A stretch of DNA of 64,000 nt from Nostoc sp. UHCC 0870 (lineage in GTDB: Bacteria; Cyanobacteriota; Cyanobacteriia; Cyanobacteriales; Nostocaceae). The notes beneath the pieces were generated by a model. It ran no database searches. It worked only from the letters and a program-made list of their open reading frames with translations, and was not told the DNA's origin. How positions within the stretch are numbered: position 1 is the stretch's first letter; each line of letters starts with the position of its first letter. The DNA is taken from assembly GCF_022063185.1 (NCBI RefSeq), contig NZ_CP091913.1, forward strand, positions 5,123,141-5,187,140, written 5' to 3'. The position numbers were made by a program, and so were the translations under genes. Shown piece after piece: positions 8,834-19,100 of this stretch.

Positions 8834-9074
8834 TACATCACAACTAACAAGAGTACTGACATAACGCCTTAACTGCCTTAAAACTTGCATAAAGGCAAAA
8901 GCCCTCTGTGCTATGGACATTTACGCGTACTGCTTTAAGCTTATAGCTGCAAGAACTCCTTTTACGTTAATTCTTTACACCCATAATCTAGTCAGTTTAT
9001 GTGTCATAAAATATGTCATGTTTTTCGCAAGGGGTGTATAGGCGGAATCCAGTCGAATTGAGTGGACTTTCGCG
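8834..9074 (+). other. Gap after tRNA-Phe, nothing recognised
   Basis: No open frame or clear repeat is visible between the tRNA and the small candidate gene at 9075. It contains a phrase rich in TTTACG/TTAACG and may carry a promoter. Confidence 0.3.
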
Positions 9075-9227
9075 ATGAGCCTTGTCACAGCAGCCATACT
9101 AGGATTATGTGGTTTATTTGCGATCGCATGGCTAAAATCGAGGTTAGGTCTGATGAATGATTATGAGATTGAATTTGCGATCGCTCTCATCCCCTCTTCC
9201 TATAAAATTATTCTTGCCCTAATTTAA
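9075..9227 (+). CDS. Candidate 50-residue membrane peptide
   Basis: An ATG at 9075 opens a 50-codon frame ending with TAA at 9225-9227. Residues 3-20 (LVTAAILGLCGLFAIAWL) look like one membrane span followed by KSR, and a second hydrophobic stretch ends the peptide. Two HIP1-like cores fall inside it (GCGATCGC). No strong ribosome site is seen. I do not recognise the family, and the frame could be chance. Confidence 0.3.
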   Translation: MSLVTAAILGLCGLFAIAWLKSRLGLMNDYEIEFAIALIPSSYKIILALI

Positions 9228-9336
9228 ATAATTATCAGCCCAAAGATAGAAGTTTTCCTTTTGAGAATATCAACGAACATTTTTCATTTGATAATAAACT
9301 ATTAGTTGATGCTGATAAAATTTATTCTGAATTACT

Positions 9337-11388
9337 ATGATTTACCCCCATACCCATAAGAATGATCAAGTTGATAATTATCACGGTACTTTAGTTGCAG
9401 ATCCTTACCGTTGGTTAGAAGACCCTGACTCAGAAGAAACAAAAGCTTGGGTTGAGGCACAAAATCAAATTACTTTCACTTACCTGGAAGAAATTCCTGC
9501 CAGAGAGAAAATCAAACAGCGTCTCACTAAACTTTGGGACTATGAAAAATATGGTATTCCCTTTAAAGAGGGAGATAATTATTTCTATTTCAAAAATAAT
9601 GGACTGCAAAATCAAAGTGTTCTTTATACTTTAAAATCCCTCGATGGTGAACGAAGAGTTTTGCTAGACCCCAATAAATTATCTGAAGACGGGACTGTTG
9701 CTCTTTCAGGAGTTGCTGTTAGTGATAATGGTAAATTATTAGCTTATGGTTTATCTACTTCTGGTTCTGATTGGAAAGAATGGCAAGTGCGAGATGTAGA
9801 AACTGGTGAAGATTTACCAGATCATATCAAGTGGGTGAAATTTTCTGGTGTGTCTTGGACACAGGATAACCAAGGATTTTTCTACAGTCGTTATGATGAA
9901 CCCAATGAAAAAACGAAACTAGAAGACGTTAACTATTATCAAAAGCTTTATTATCACCGTTTGGGTACACCTCAAACTGAAGATAGCCTAATTTATCATC
10001 GTCCTGATCAACAAGAGTGGGGGTTTCGTGGTTATGTAACGGAAGATGGTAAATATTTGATTATTTCTGTTTGGTTGGGAACTGATTCCCGAAATTTAGT
10101 TTTTTACAAAGATTTAGCTAAAAATAATGCAGAAGTTGTTGAACTAATTAATCAATTTGAAGCCGATTATAGTTTTATTGATCATGATGATAGTGTGTTC
10201 TATTTTCTCACTGATTTAGAAGCACTAAGGGGTAGAGTAATTGCGATTGATATTAAAAACCCTGCAAAGGAATTATGGCGAGAAATTATTCCTGAAAATG
10301 AGGCAACTTTAGAAGGGGTAAATATATTGAATAATCAGTTTGTGGCTGATTATTTAAAAGATGCTCACTCCCAAATTAAATTTTTTGACCTCAATGGTAC
10401 ATTTATTCGTGAGGTAGAATTACCTGGACTTGGTTCAGTTGGTGGGTTTGGTGGTAAGCGATATGATACAGAAACTTTTTATAGCTTCACCAGTTTCACA
10501 ACACCAGGAACTATTTACCGCTATGACATGGTAACGGGAAAAAGTGAGATTTTTAAACAGCCAATTATAGATTTTAATCATGATGATTATGAAACCAAAC
10601 AAGTTTTTTACGAGAGTAAAGACGGTACACAAGTATCGATGTTTATTACCCACAAAAAAGGGATGCAATTAGATGGGAATAATCCCACATATCTCTATGC
10701 TTATGGTGGTTTTAGGGCTTCACTCACTCCCAGTTTTTCTGTGAATATGTTGGTATGGATGGAGATGGGGGGTGTTTATGCGATGCCAAATCTGCGTGGT
10801 GGTGGAGAATATGGTGAAGAATGGCATCAAGCGGGGATGAAGGAGAAAAAGCAGAATGTTTTTGATGATTTTATTGCGGCGGCTGAGTGGCTGATTGATC
10901 ATAATTACACAAAAACTGCAAAACTAGCGATCGCAGGTGGTAGCAATGGCGGTTTATTGGTCGGTGCTTGTATGACTCAGCGTCCTGAATTATTCGGTGC
11001 AGCTTTACCAGCCGTTGGTGTAATGGATATGTTGCGGTTTCATAAATTTACCATCGGCTGGGCTTGGACTGCTGAATATGGTTCGCCAGATCATCCCGAA
11101 GATTTCCCAACGCTTTACGCCTATTCACCTCTGCACAATCTCAAGCCAGGTACAGCCTACCCAGCTACCTTAATTACTACAGCAGATCATGATGATCGCG
11201 TTGTTCCTGCTCATAGTTTCAAATTTGCGGCAACTTTGCAAGCAGCTCATGTTGGGGATGCACCGACGCTGATTAGAATTGAGACGAAAGCGGGACACGG
11301 TGCAGGTAAACCTACAGCGAAAATCATTGAAGAAGCAGCAGATAAGTGGGCTTTTTTATTCAAGAATTTGGATGTTGATGGTAACTAA
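9337..11388 (+). CDS. Prolyl oligopeptidase family serine peptidase
   Basis: The 683-residue protein has an N-terminal beta-propeller (about 70-400) and a C-terminal alpha/beta-hydrolase domain. The catalytic serine is in GGSNGG, the aspartate in DHDDRVVP and the histidine in AGHGAGK. The start MIYPHTHKNDQVDNYHG is typical of S9A prolyl endopeptidases, which cut short peptides after proline. No signal peptide is seen, so it should be cytoplasmic. It stands alone. Confidence 0.95.
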   Translation: MIYPHTHKNDQVDNYHGTLVADPYRWLEDPDSEETKAWVEAQNQITFTYLEEIPAREKIKQRLTKLWDYEKYGIPFKEGDNYFYFKNNGLQNQSVLYTLKSLDGERRVLLDPNKLSEDGTVALSGVAVSDNGKLLAYGLSTSGSDWKEWQVRDVETGEDLPDHIKWVKFSGVSWTQDNQGFFYSRYDEPNEKTKLEDVNYYQKLYYHRLGTPQTEDSLIYHRPDQQEWGFRGYVTEDGKYLIISVWLGTDSRNLVFYKDLAKNNAEVVELINQFEADYSFIDHDDSVFYFLTDLEALRGRVIAIDIKNPAKELWREIIPENEATLEGVNILNNQFVADYLKDAHSQIKFFDLNGTFIREVELPGLGSVGGFGGKRYDTETFYSFTSFTTPGTIYRYDMVTGKSEIFKQPIIDFNHDDYETKQVFYESKDGTQVSMFITHKKGMQLDGNNPTYLYAYGGFRASLTPSFSVNMLVWMEMGGVYAMPNLRGGGEYGEEWHQAGMKEKKQNVFDDFIAAAEWLIDHNYTKTAKLAIAGGSNGGLLVGACMTQRPELFGAALPAVGVMDMLRFHKFTIGWAWTAEYGSPDHPEDFPTLYAYSPLHNLKPGTAYPATLITTADHDDRVVPAHSFKFAATLQAAHVGDAPTLIRIETKAGHGAGKPTAKIIEEAADKWAFLFKNLDVDGN

Positions 11389-11608
11389 AGCCCAGGCAAT
11401 TAGAAATCGCGCGCCACTTGCTACAAGTCGGGAAACCCGCCCAAAGCAGTGGCTTGGCTACACAGACAAAACCTGCCGACCCAGGTTTAAAAAGCTTAAT
11501 TTTCCGTTAGTCTTCATCTAATAATATTAATTATTACGCTTAGTTTTCCTACAAATATGTATTTTTATTTATGCCATGAAAACAATTATTTTTACCATTA
11601 GATTATCA

Positions 11609-11705
11609 TATAGCGTTTCCTAATCACATGAGGTATATCATAGCCCCCTCCCCGCTAGCGGGGAGGGGGTTGGGGGTGGGGTTCTTTAAAGCGAGAACCG
11701 CTATA
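11609..11705. mobile_element. Small palindromic MITE-like element
   Basis: The ends TATAGCG (11609-11615) and CGCTATA (11699-11705) are inverted. Inside lies a perfect 26-bp palindrome of C- and G-runs centred on GCTAGC (11644-11669). The 97-base unit looks like a non-autonomous repeat. It sits in the gap 11389-11752, which holds no gene. Confidence 0.65.
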
Positions 11706-11752
11706 TAATGACCTATTATGACTAACTAAAAACTACGCACAAGCTCTTAATT

Positions 11753-12508
11753 ATGAGTCAATCCAATAATAGTGGAATACTTGAAAATTTTGTCAATACA
11801 GTGATGGGGGTAAAAACTCTTAATCAAAAACAGTTTCCAGATACATCAATAGCTACTACACAAGAACTAGATGTCAGAGCAGTTTTAGTTTATAAAATAG
11901 GGACTATCCTGCAAATAGTAGTCATGATTCTTGTGTTGCTGGGAATGGAAAAATTAGTTTTATCGATTGATAATAATTCTTCTTTGCCCAGTTGGTTTAG
12001 CACTTTATTGACTGGATTATTTTTTGCTCTATTAAGTATCCGTTCAAGAATTTTTTCTCTTTTAGATAATACCCGTTCTCGTCAAACTTATGACCAGATA
12101 ATCAGACCAAAATGGGCCCCTCCACCTTTAGCATTTCCCATAGTTTGGATGATAATTGCCGTTTTGCGGGTAATTTCTTCTATATTGGTTTGGCAGCAAA
12201 TGAATCACCAGTTTTTAGTGCTACCTTTAATTTTGTTTGTAGTACATCTGGCTTTAGGGGATACTTGGAATACAATTTTTACTGTAGAACGGAGATTAGG
12301 TGCAGCTGTTCCTGTAGTGATTTTAGGTCCTTGGTTATCTGCTGTAGTGGTGACAACAATTTATTGGCAAACTAATCCTATAGCGGGAATGATTTTATCA
12401 TTTTCTTGTGTCTGGCTAACTGTAGCGGCTGTATTGGTATTGAGAATTTGGCAATTAAATGGATCTGAGCCATTGTATCCTGTAAAACTAACACCTGTGG
12501 AGAAATAA
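11753..12508 (+). CDS. TspO/MBR-related membrane protein
   Basis: The 251-residue product has five or six membrane spans. The second half carries TspO features: KWAPPPLAFPIVWMII near residue 120 (compare the family KPxWxPPxxxFxxVW) and a GDTWNTIFTVERR segment like the family's NxxWxxxFF. TspO proteins bind tetrapyrroles. A roughly 110-residue N-terminal extension with extra membrane spans is unlike short TspO proteins. The neighbour chlM acts in tetrapyrrole synthesis, but it lies on the opposite strand, so a link is only suggestive. Confidence 0.7.
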   Translation: MSQSNNSGILENFVNTVMGVKTLNQKQFPDTSIATTQELDVRAVLVYKIGTILQIVVMILVLLGMEKLVLSIDNNSSLPSWFSTLLTGLFFALLSIRSRIFSLLDNTRSRQTYDQIIRPKWAPPPLAFPIVWMIIAVLRVISSILVWQQMNHQFLVLPLILFVVHLALGDTWNTIFTVERRLGAAVPVVILGPWLSAVVVTTIYWQTNPIAGMILSFSCVWLTVAAVLVLRIWQLNGSEPLYPVKLTPVEK

Positions 12509-12561
12509 ATACTCCCAATTAACCTTGACATAATAGCAAAGAGAAATATCAATTGACTTAT

Positions 12562-12598
12562 AAAAAACGGTAGAAAAATTAACAATCTACCGTTTTTT
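12562..12598. terminator. Terminator after the TspO-like gene
   Basis: A 13-bp perfect stem (12562-12574 with 12586-12598) carries an A6 start and T6 end, so it can work on both strands, between the TspO-like gene and the convergent chlM. Confidence 0.85.
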
Positions 12599-12714
12599 AA
12601 ACAATAGGACCAAGAAAAAAGATGCTTTCTCTTTAAATCTTCACTGTCACTTCTGTTTCTGTAAATATCAACCTCCCGCTAGATTCAGATACTCCTCATC
12701 TAGCGGTGAGGAGT

Positions 12715-13404
12715 TTATTGTTGACGTGTAGCTTCTAAAATCCGAGAAAAGTAAAAGCTAGTCTTAGTAAATGCCTTCCTTTGGATAGCAAAGCCATTAC
12801 TTTCTAAAATTTTGATGACATTAGCTTCACGATGCAGATAGGCGCGGGTGGTTTTACTTGGCCCAGGAAAGAAACTGCCAATTTTTTTGAGTAAGGTCAA
12901 AGCACAGGTTTTAGGTGCAAAACTCAGAATGATTCTAGACTGAGCCAAAGAACAGAGGTGAGAAATCATCTCATCAGCTTTATCTTGGGGGTAGTGGATT
13001 AGGACATCTAAGCAAATAACAGTGTGATAATTGCCACTTAAAGATTCCAAATCCTGTACAGCAAAGGTAGGATTTTCGGTATTTTCCAAGGCTTCTAAGG
13101 CTCTTTGCTTGCCTTCTTCTACCATTTTCTCAGAAATATCGCTGGCATAAACCTTAGCACCTGCTGTAGCTAGAGGAATGCTCAGACTACCAACACCACA
13201 GCCAGCATCACAGATTGATAACTCTGCTAAATTGCCATCATTTTTCAGCCACTCAATGACACTATCCACAGTTTGCTGGTGGCCGTTGCGGATGTCTAGC
13301 TGGACTTTGTTGACTTCACCATCGCCATAAATCCGTCTCCATCGGTCAAACCCTGTGGAATTGAAATACTCACGAACAATGGTTTTATCGTCGGCTGCGT
13401 TCAT
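12715..13404 (-). CDS. chlM: Magnesium protoporphyrin IX O-methyltransferase
   Basis: The 229-residue product transfers a methyl group from S-adenosylmethionine to Mg-protoporphyrin IX in chlorophyll synthesis. The SAM-binding motif is CDAGCGVGSLS near residue 65, followed by ASDIS. The N-terminal phrase YFNSTGFDRWRRIYGDG and the late phrase KKIGSFFPGPSKTTRAY are hallmarks of ChlM/BchM. It is monocistronic here, with a 355-base upstream gap. Confidence 0.97.
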   Translation of the reverse strand: MNAADDKTIVREYFNSTGFDRWRRIYGDGEVNKVQLDIRNGHQQTVDSVIEWLKNDGNLAELSICDAGCGVGSLSIPLATAGAKVYASDISEKMVEEGKQRALEALENTENPTFAVQDLESLSGNYHTVICLDVLIHYPQDKADEMISHLCSLAQSRIILSFAPKTCALTLLKKIGSFFPGPSKTTRAYLHREANVIKILESNGFAIQRKAFTKTSFYFSRILEATRQQ

Positions 13405-13759
13405 AAACTTCGATTTTTAAGGGTTCTCAATCCTTAAAATTATCATTGATAGTCAACATCAAGAACACTCTTCCAGATTTTTCTCAAATTATCTCTATTG
13501 AATTAGCCTCTATACTGATTGATGAGTAAAAATACTTGATAACATCTACATCTAACTACTTCTGATACTAATTCTTACTTAGGTTACTAATCAGTTATTT
13601 AGTCTATCAATTAAATTAAAAGTGAATAAGTTTTGCTATTATAAGCCTATTCATTTTTTCAGGCTTTATAAATTTATGTAAGTATTGTAGCTGATAAATT
13701 TTGGCAAAAAATCGTTTTTTAGACATATTTTAACCTCCAGACAATAATTATAATTAGAT
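13405..13759. other. AT-rich gap between divergent chlM and antiporter genes
   Basis: This divergent promoter region is AT-rich and holds no gene or repeat that I can support. The reverse-strand frame at 13666-13965 is mostly a shadow of the antiporter gene. Confidence 0.5.
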
Positions 13760-15841
13760 ATGAGTGCAAATTTACTAACTGATACTCCTATTATTGCGTT
13801 TACAATACTGCTGACAGTAATCTTTACTGTACCGCCGATATTTGAACGATTAAGATTACCTGGATTAGTAGGGTTACTATTAGCTGGTGTCATTTTGGGA
13901 CAAAGTGGATTAAAGCTTCTAGATCCAGATTCCGACACCATCACACTACTTTCGGATATCGGCAAAGTTTATTTAATGTTTGTGGCAGGGTTAGAGATTG
14001 ATATTGAGCAATTTAGAAAAACTAAAAATCGCTCAATTGGATTTGGGATTTTAACATTTTTAGTGCCAATGATTGCTGGCATTATGGTAGGTAGATTATT
14101 TGATTTTAGCTGGAATGCTTCTGTATTAATTGGTTCTTTATTAGCTTCTCATACCCTCTTGGCATATCCAATTGTAAGTCGCCTGGGTGTAGTGATGAAT
14201 GAAGCTGTTACCGTCACAATTGGGGCTACGATTTTCACTGATACAGGTGCATTGCTAGTGCTAGCAATTTGTGTGGGAATTCATAACGGAGAATTCACAA
14301 CACTTAGTTTATTAACTTTGTTAGGTGGGCTAGCAATTTACTCAATTATCGTTCTGTTTGGTTTTGACTGGTTAGGTAAAGAGTTTTTTCGTCGCTCTGG
14401 AGATGAACAGAGTAATCAGTTTTTGTTCATTTTACTAGCATTATTTCTAGCATCTGTGGGAGCGCAGATTATCGGAGTAGAGAAAATTGTTGGTGCGTTT
14501 TTAGCAGGTTTAGCTGTAAATGATGTTTTGGGACGTAGCCCTGTTAAAGAAAAAGTTGAGTTTATGGGTAGTGTGTTATTTATCCCTTGTTTTTTTGTAG
14601 ATATGGGATTATTAATTAATATTCCTGCCTTTATCAAAACTCTTTCTTCCTTTTGGCTGACTTTATTTATTGTTTTGGCGTTAATTGGCAGCAAATTTTT
14701 AGCAGCATTATTCGCTAAATTGATTTACCGCTACAACACTGCGGAATTGCTAACAATGTGGTCGCTTTCGTTACCCCAGGTAGCGGCTACATTAGCAGCA
14801 ACATTAGTGGCTTATCAAACTGTGAATGGTGCGAATGAAAGGTTAATTGATGAAGGTGTCTTAAATAGTGTCATTGTTTTGATGTTGGTGACAGCAATTT
14901 TGGGGCCAATAATTACAGCTAGATTTGCCGCTTCCTTACAACTTCCCCAAGCAGAATTAGACACAGATAGCCTAGCAATTTGGTGGGGAAATGCTGACGA
15001 ACAACTAGTTGAAGAAAATCACTATCCTTTTACGGTATTAGTACCAATCTATAACCCACAAACCCAGCGATATCTGATAGAAATGGCAGCATTACTGGCG
15101 CGTCATGAATCAGGGCGGATCATGCCATTGGCGATCGCTCAAGCTCATGTACATATGGATGATCCACAGTTAGGAATAGCACTGGAAAAGAGTCAGCAAA
15201 GATTGAAATTAGCTAAAGATATTAGTCAAGAGTTCGATGTGCAAGTGCTAACTGCTATTCGGATTGATGATGATGTGGCTTTAGGCATTAGCCGCACTAG
15301 TCGGGAACAAAACGCTAGTTTAGTGCTGATGGGTTGGTCTCGGACAACCGGTTTACGCGCCCGCTTATTTGGTAATGTGATTGATAGTGTTTTCTGGTCA
15401 TCTCATTGTCCAGTAGCGGTAGCACGGTTGTTAAATAGCCCAGGTACAATCCACAGAATTTTAGTCCCAGTAGGGGACTTAATGCCGCAAACTGTGGGTG
15501 CTTTACGATTTGCTCAAATCCTGGCTGATAGTAATCAAGGTGAGGTAGTGCTATTACACGTATGCGCCATGAATACACCAGCACCTCTGATAGAGCAGTT
15601 TACATCGCAATTGTCTGATATTGTTGCTAACAGTCAGGTGCAAGTGAATATAGAGATTAAAACAATTAGAGATGATGACGTTGCTAAAGCAATTATCCGA
15701 GAAGCCTCAGCTTTTGATTTAGCGGTGTTGCGTGCTGTTCGTTATCGGACAACAGGCGGATTTGCTGTTAGTGAAGTGACGACTCAAGTAATTAACGAAT
15801 TGACCTGCTCAATTGTATTATTGGGAGCATCTCATTCATGA
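13760..15841 (+). CDS. CPA2-family cation:proton antiporter with stress-protein domains
   Basis: The 693-residue product has an N-terminal membrane domain of about 12 spans (residues 1-390), including the Kef/NapA-type phrase LPGLVGLLLAGVILG and the GVEKIVGAFLAG region. The C-terminal 270 residues form two universal-stress-protein-like domains (about 425-560 and 570-690), which commonly bind nucleotides. It should exchange Na+ or K+ for protons across a membrane. It is not in an operon. Confidence 0.9.
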   Translation: MSANLLTDTPIIAFTILLTVIFTVPPIFERLRLPGLVGLLLAGVILGQSGLKLLDPDSDTITLLSDIGKVYLMFVAGLEIDIEQFRKTKNRSIGFGILTFLVPMIAGIMVGRLFDFSWNASVLIGSLLASHTLLAYPIVSRLGVVMNEAVTVTIGATIFTDTGALLVLAICVGIHNGEFTTLSLLTLLGGLAIYSIIVLFGFDWLGKEFFRRSGDEQSNQFLFILLALFLASVGAQIIGVEKIVGAFLAGLAVNDVLGRSPVKEKVEFMGSVLFIPCFFVDMGLLINIPAFIKTLSSFWLTLFIVLALIGSKFLAALFAKLIYRYNTAELLTMWSLSLPQVAATLAATLVAYQTVNGANERLIDEGVLNSVIVLMLVTAILGPIITARFAASLQLPQAELDTDSLAIWWGNADEQLVEENHYPFTVLVPIYNPQTQRYLIEMAALLARHESGRIMPLAIAQAHVHMDDPQLGIALEKSQQRLKLAKDISQEFDVQVLTAIRIDDDVALGISRTSREQNASLVLMGWSRTTGLRARLFGNVIDSVFWSSHCPVAVARLLNSPGTIHRILVPVGDLMPQTVGALRFAQILADSNQGEVVLLHVCAMNTPAPLIEQFTSQLSDIVANSQVQVNIEIKTIRDDDVAKAIIREASAFDLAVLRAVRYRTTGGFAVSEVTTQVINELTCSIVLLGASHS

Positions 15842-16104
15842 TTGCATTAATTAAAGTTCGTAGTAAGGGCATAAAGCCATTTTGATTACGCTATTTCAAA
15901 CTTAACCTGCTATTGCGATCGCAAACTCTTGTCTCTGCTCATGCAGTCATTGAAAAAGGGCTGAGAAAAGTCCAGTTTGGATGTCTTTAGGTATAGAAGA
16001 AGCGATCGCCATTAAACAATTAAAAAAAATTTATCAGGCAGTGACTACAATGACGCTAAACTCTTATGACGAAGCAGCCCTTAGAGTCAACTTGATAGCC
16101 CCTG

Positions 16105-19100
16105 ATGAAATTAGCCGATATCCTCAAAGACTCAAATTACAAGCTGTCGCAGTTTACGATAGCTGAAATTGAGCAGTTAGAGCAGACAATTACCCTCAAG
16201 ACAACCAAAAACGGTGAGGTTGCTTATACGCTTTGTTTGGTGCGCCAAAAGGCGATTAAGCTAACACCAGAGGAGGCAATTCGTCAACTATATTTACGAG
16301 TTTTACGCGATCGCTTACACTATCCCCTCAGTCGTATTCAGGTTGAGTATGGGGTGAACTTTGGGCGAGAAGTGAAACGGGCAGACATCGTGGTGATGGA
16401 CAAAGACCGTCCTAACACAGTCTACATACTTGTAGAGCTAAAAAAGCCAAAACTCAAGGATGGCAAAGACCAGCTGCGCTCTTATTGTAACGCCACCGGT
16501 TCGCCGATCGCAGTCTGGACGAATGGCGATCAAATTTCCTACTACCAGCGCAAAGACCCCAATTATTTTGAAGATATTCCGGGGCTACCCAATGCTAATC
16601 AAACCCTAGCAGATATTCTCCAGATAAAGTTCACCCTGGAAGACCTGATCGCTAATGACAAGTTGGTGAAGGAGAATAAATCTCTCAAGACCTTGATCGA
16701 AGAAATGGAAGATGAGGTGTTAGCCAATGCTGGCGTAGATGTATTTGAGGAACTGTTTAAGCTGATTTTCACCAAGCTCTATGATGAGTGGTATTCTGGG
16801 CAAGGCAACAGGCGATCGACCCGTTCTTTAGAATTTCGCAATACGGGACAGACAGAAGCCGCACTGAAAACTAAGATTCAGGATCTATTCGACAAAGCCA
16901 AGAAAAAGTGGGAAGGGGTGTTTAGTGAAGATGCCAAAATTAGCCTCACGCCATCTCACCTGTCGGTTTGTGTGTCGTCGTTAGAAAATGTCAAGCTGTT
17001 TAACTCCAACCTGGATGTAATCGATGAAGCCTTTGAGTATTTGATCAACCAGAGCAGCAAGGGCGAAAAGGGACAGTTTTTTACACCGCGCTATGTAATT
17101 GATCTGTGCGTAAAGATGCTCAACCCCCAAGAGGATGAGTACATGATTGATACGGCTGCGGGGTCATCGGGGTTTCCGGTGCATACGATTTTTCATGTGT
17201 GGCGGCAGATTTTGGCAGATGAGGGATTGCAAGCGAGTCATTTGTTTTCCCTGGAAGATAAGCCACCCCGGTGCAAAGAGTATGTGGAAGACAAGGTTTT
17301 TGCCATCGACTTTGATGAAAAGGCGGTGCGGGTAGCACGGACGCTAAACCTGATTGCAGGTGATGGACAGACGAATGTATTGCACCTAAACACCCTGGAT
17401 TATGAACTCTGGGATGAAGTCACCGAGCAAGAAGATTGGGATAACATTTACCATGAAGGGTTCAGGCGACTGAAAAAGCTGCGACCGAAAGGTAGCAAGG
17501 ACTATCGAGAGTTTCAGTTTGATGTGCTAATGGCGAATCCGCCCTTTGCAGGGGACATCAAAGAACCGCGCATGATTGCCCGCTATGACTTGGCGAAAAA
17601 GCCGGATGGCAAGTGGCAAAGTAAGGTAGGGCGCGACATTTTGTTTATTGAGCGCAACTTGGATTTTTTGAAACCAGGGGGCAGAATGGCGATCGTGCTT
17701 CCCCAGGGACGGTTCAACAACTCATCTGATAAGAACATTCGAGATTTTATTGCGGAACGCTGCCGAATTTTGGCGGTAGTCGGACTACACGGCAACACCT
17801 TTAAGCCGCACACAGGCACAAAAACTTCAGTGCTGTTTTTACAGAAATGGAACGACGACCCCAAAGCTGGCGCACTTTGCCCCCGAAAGGATGACTACAA
17901 CATTTTTTTTGCCACCATGCGAAAGTCGGGGAAGGATAACTCTGGAGACAAGATTTGGCGGAAGATTTCATCGTCTACAGCTTCACCAAGCGATGAGGAA
18001 ATCAGCGATTTGATGCCGCCTTCTCCGGTGCAACGAGTTGTTGGGGTAGAGAGCGATTTTTTACAAGATGAACACGGTCATTTAGTGGTGGATCATGACC
18101 TGTATAACCACGAGGGACTGACGGAAGACGGTATCGCGGAAGCATTTGTTGAGTTTGCCAAAAAGGAGAACTTCAGTTTTTTTGAACTCAGCCCATCTGT
18201 TACACAGTTTGATGCTGTGAGGTATCAGCAGTTGATGGATGGGCTTGAAGCGGTTGAATTGAGTTTGAATGAAGCTTTGAAAGAAAATATTTCTTTTAGA
18301 GTAGATAGTGATTTTTTTAAAAAACAATATTTACAAGAATATTTTCAAAGAAATAAATTTGATAATATTGTTCTTGGTGATATTGCATTTATTACCGATG
18401 GTCAGCATGGCTATCATGAAGTAGATCAAACATCAAACATTGCTCACATAACAGCTAAAAATACGAAAAACTGGTTTACAGATAAAATTGGTGCAGATGG
18501 ATTAGCTCAATGGGTTGATGATAAAAATAAACGCTCTTCTCTTCAAGAACATGATATTCTTCTTGCTAATCGTGGAACAGTAGGATGTTGTTCTATTGTT
18601 AAAAGGGATATTTTGCCAGCAAATATAGATCAAGATATTGCCAGAATAGCACTTATTCCAAATTCCCTAATTATTCCTGAATATCTCTTAACCTACCTAA
18701 ATTCAAATATCGGCTATGACTGGGTTATTAGAAATTCTTCCGGTATGGTTCAGCAAGGATTACCTTTAAATAAGGTCAGATTAATACCCATACCTCTTTT
18801 AAATAGAGAATTTCAACTAAGAATAAAATCATTAATTAACCTATCTTGGGAAACAAAAGAGGTTTCTAAGGAAATGTATCAACAAGCTGAAGATTTGCTG
18901 TTGTCAGAGCTTGGCTTGAATGACTGGCAACCCAAGGAAGAAACCATTGCCGTCAAGAGTTTTGCTGAGTCGTTCCTGTCCTCTGGTCGCTTAGATGCTG
19001 AATATTATCAACCAAAATATGATCAAGCAGAAGAAGCTATTAAAAATTGTGGTTTTCCATCTCAAAACTTAGGTTCATTGATAGAACCAATTCAAAACGG

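Noticed and set aside
15981..16166. 61-codon frame upstream of the restriction gene
   Set aside because: It runs out of frame into the restriction gene, has no ribosome site or recognisable sequence, and is likely chance.
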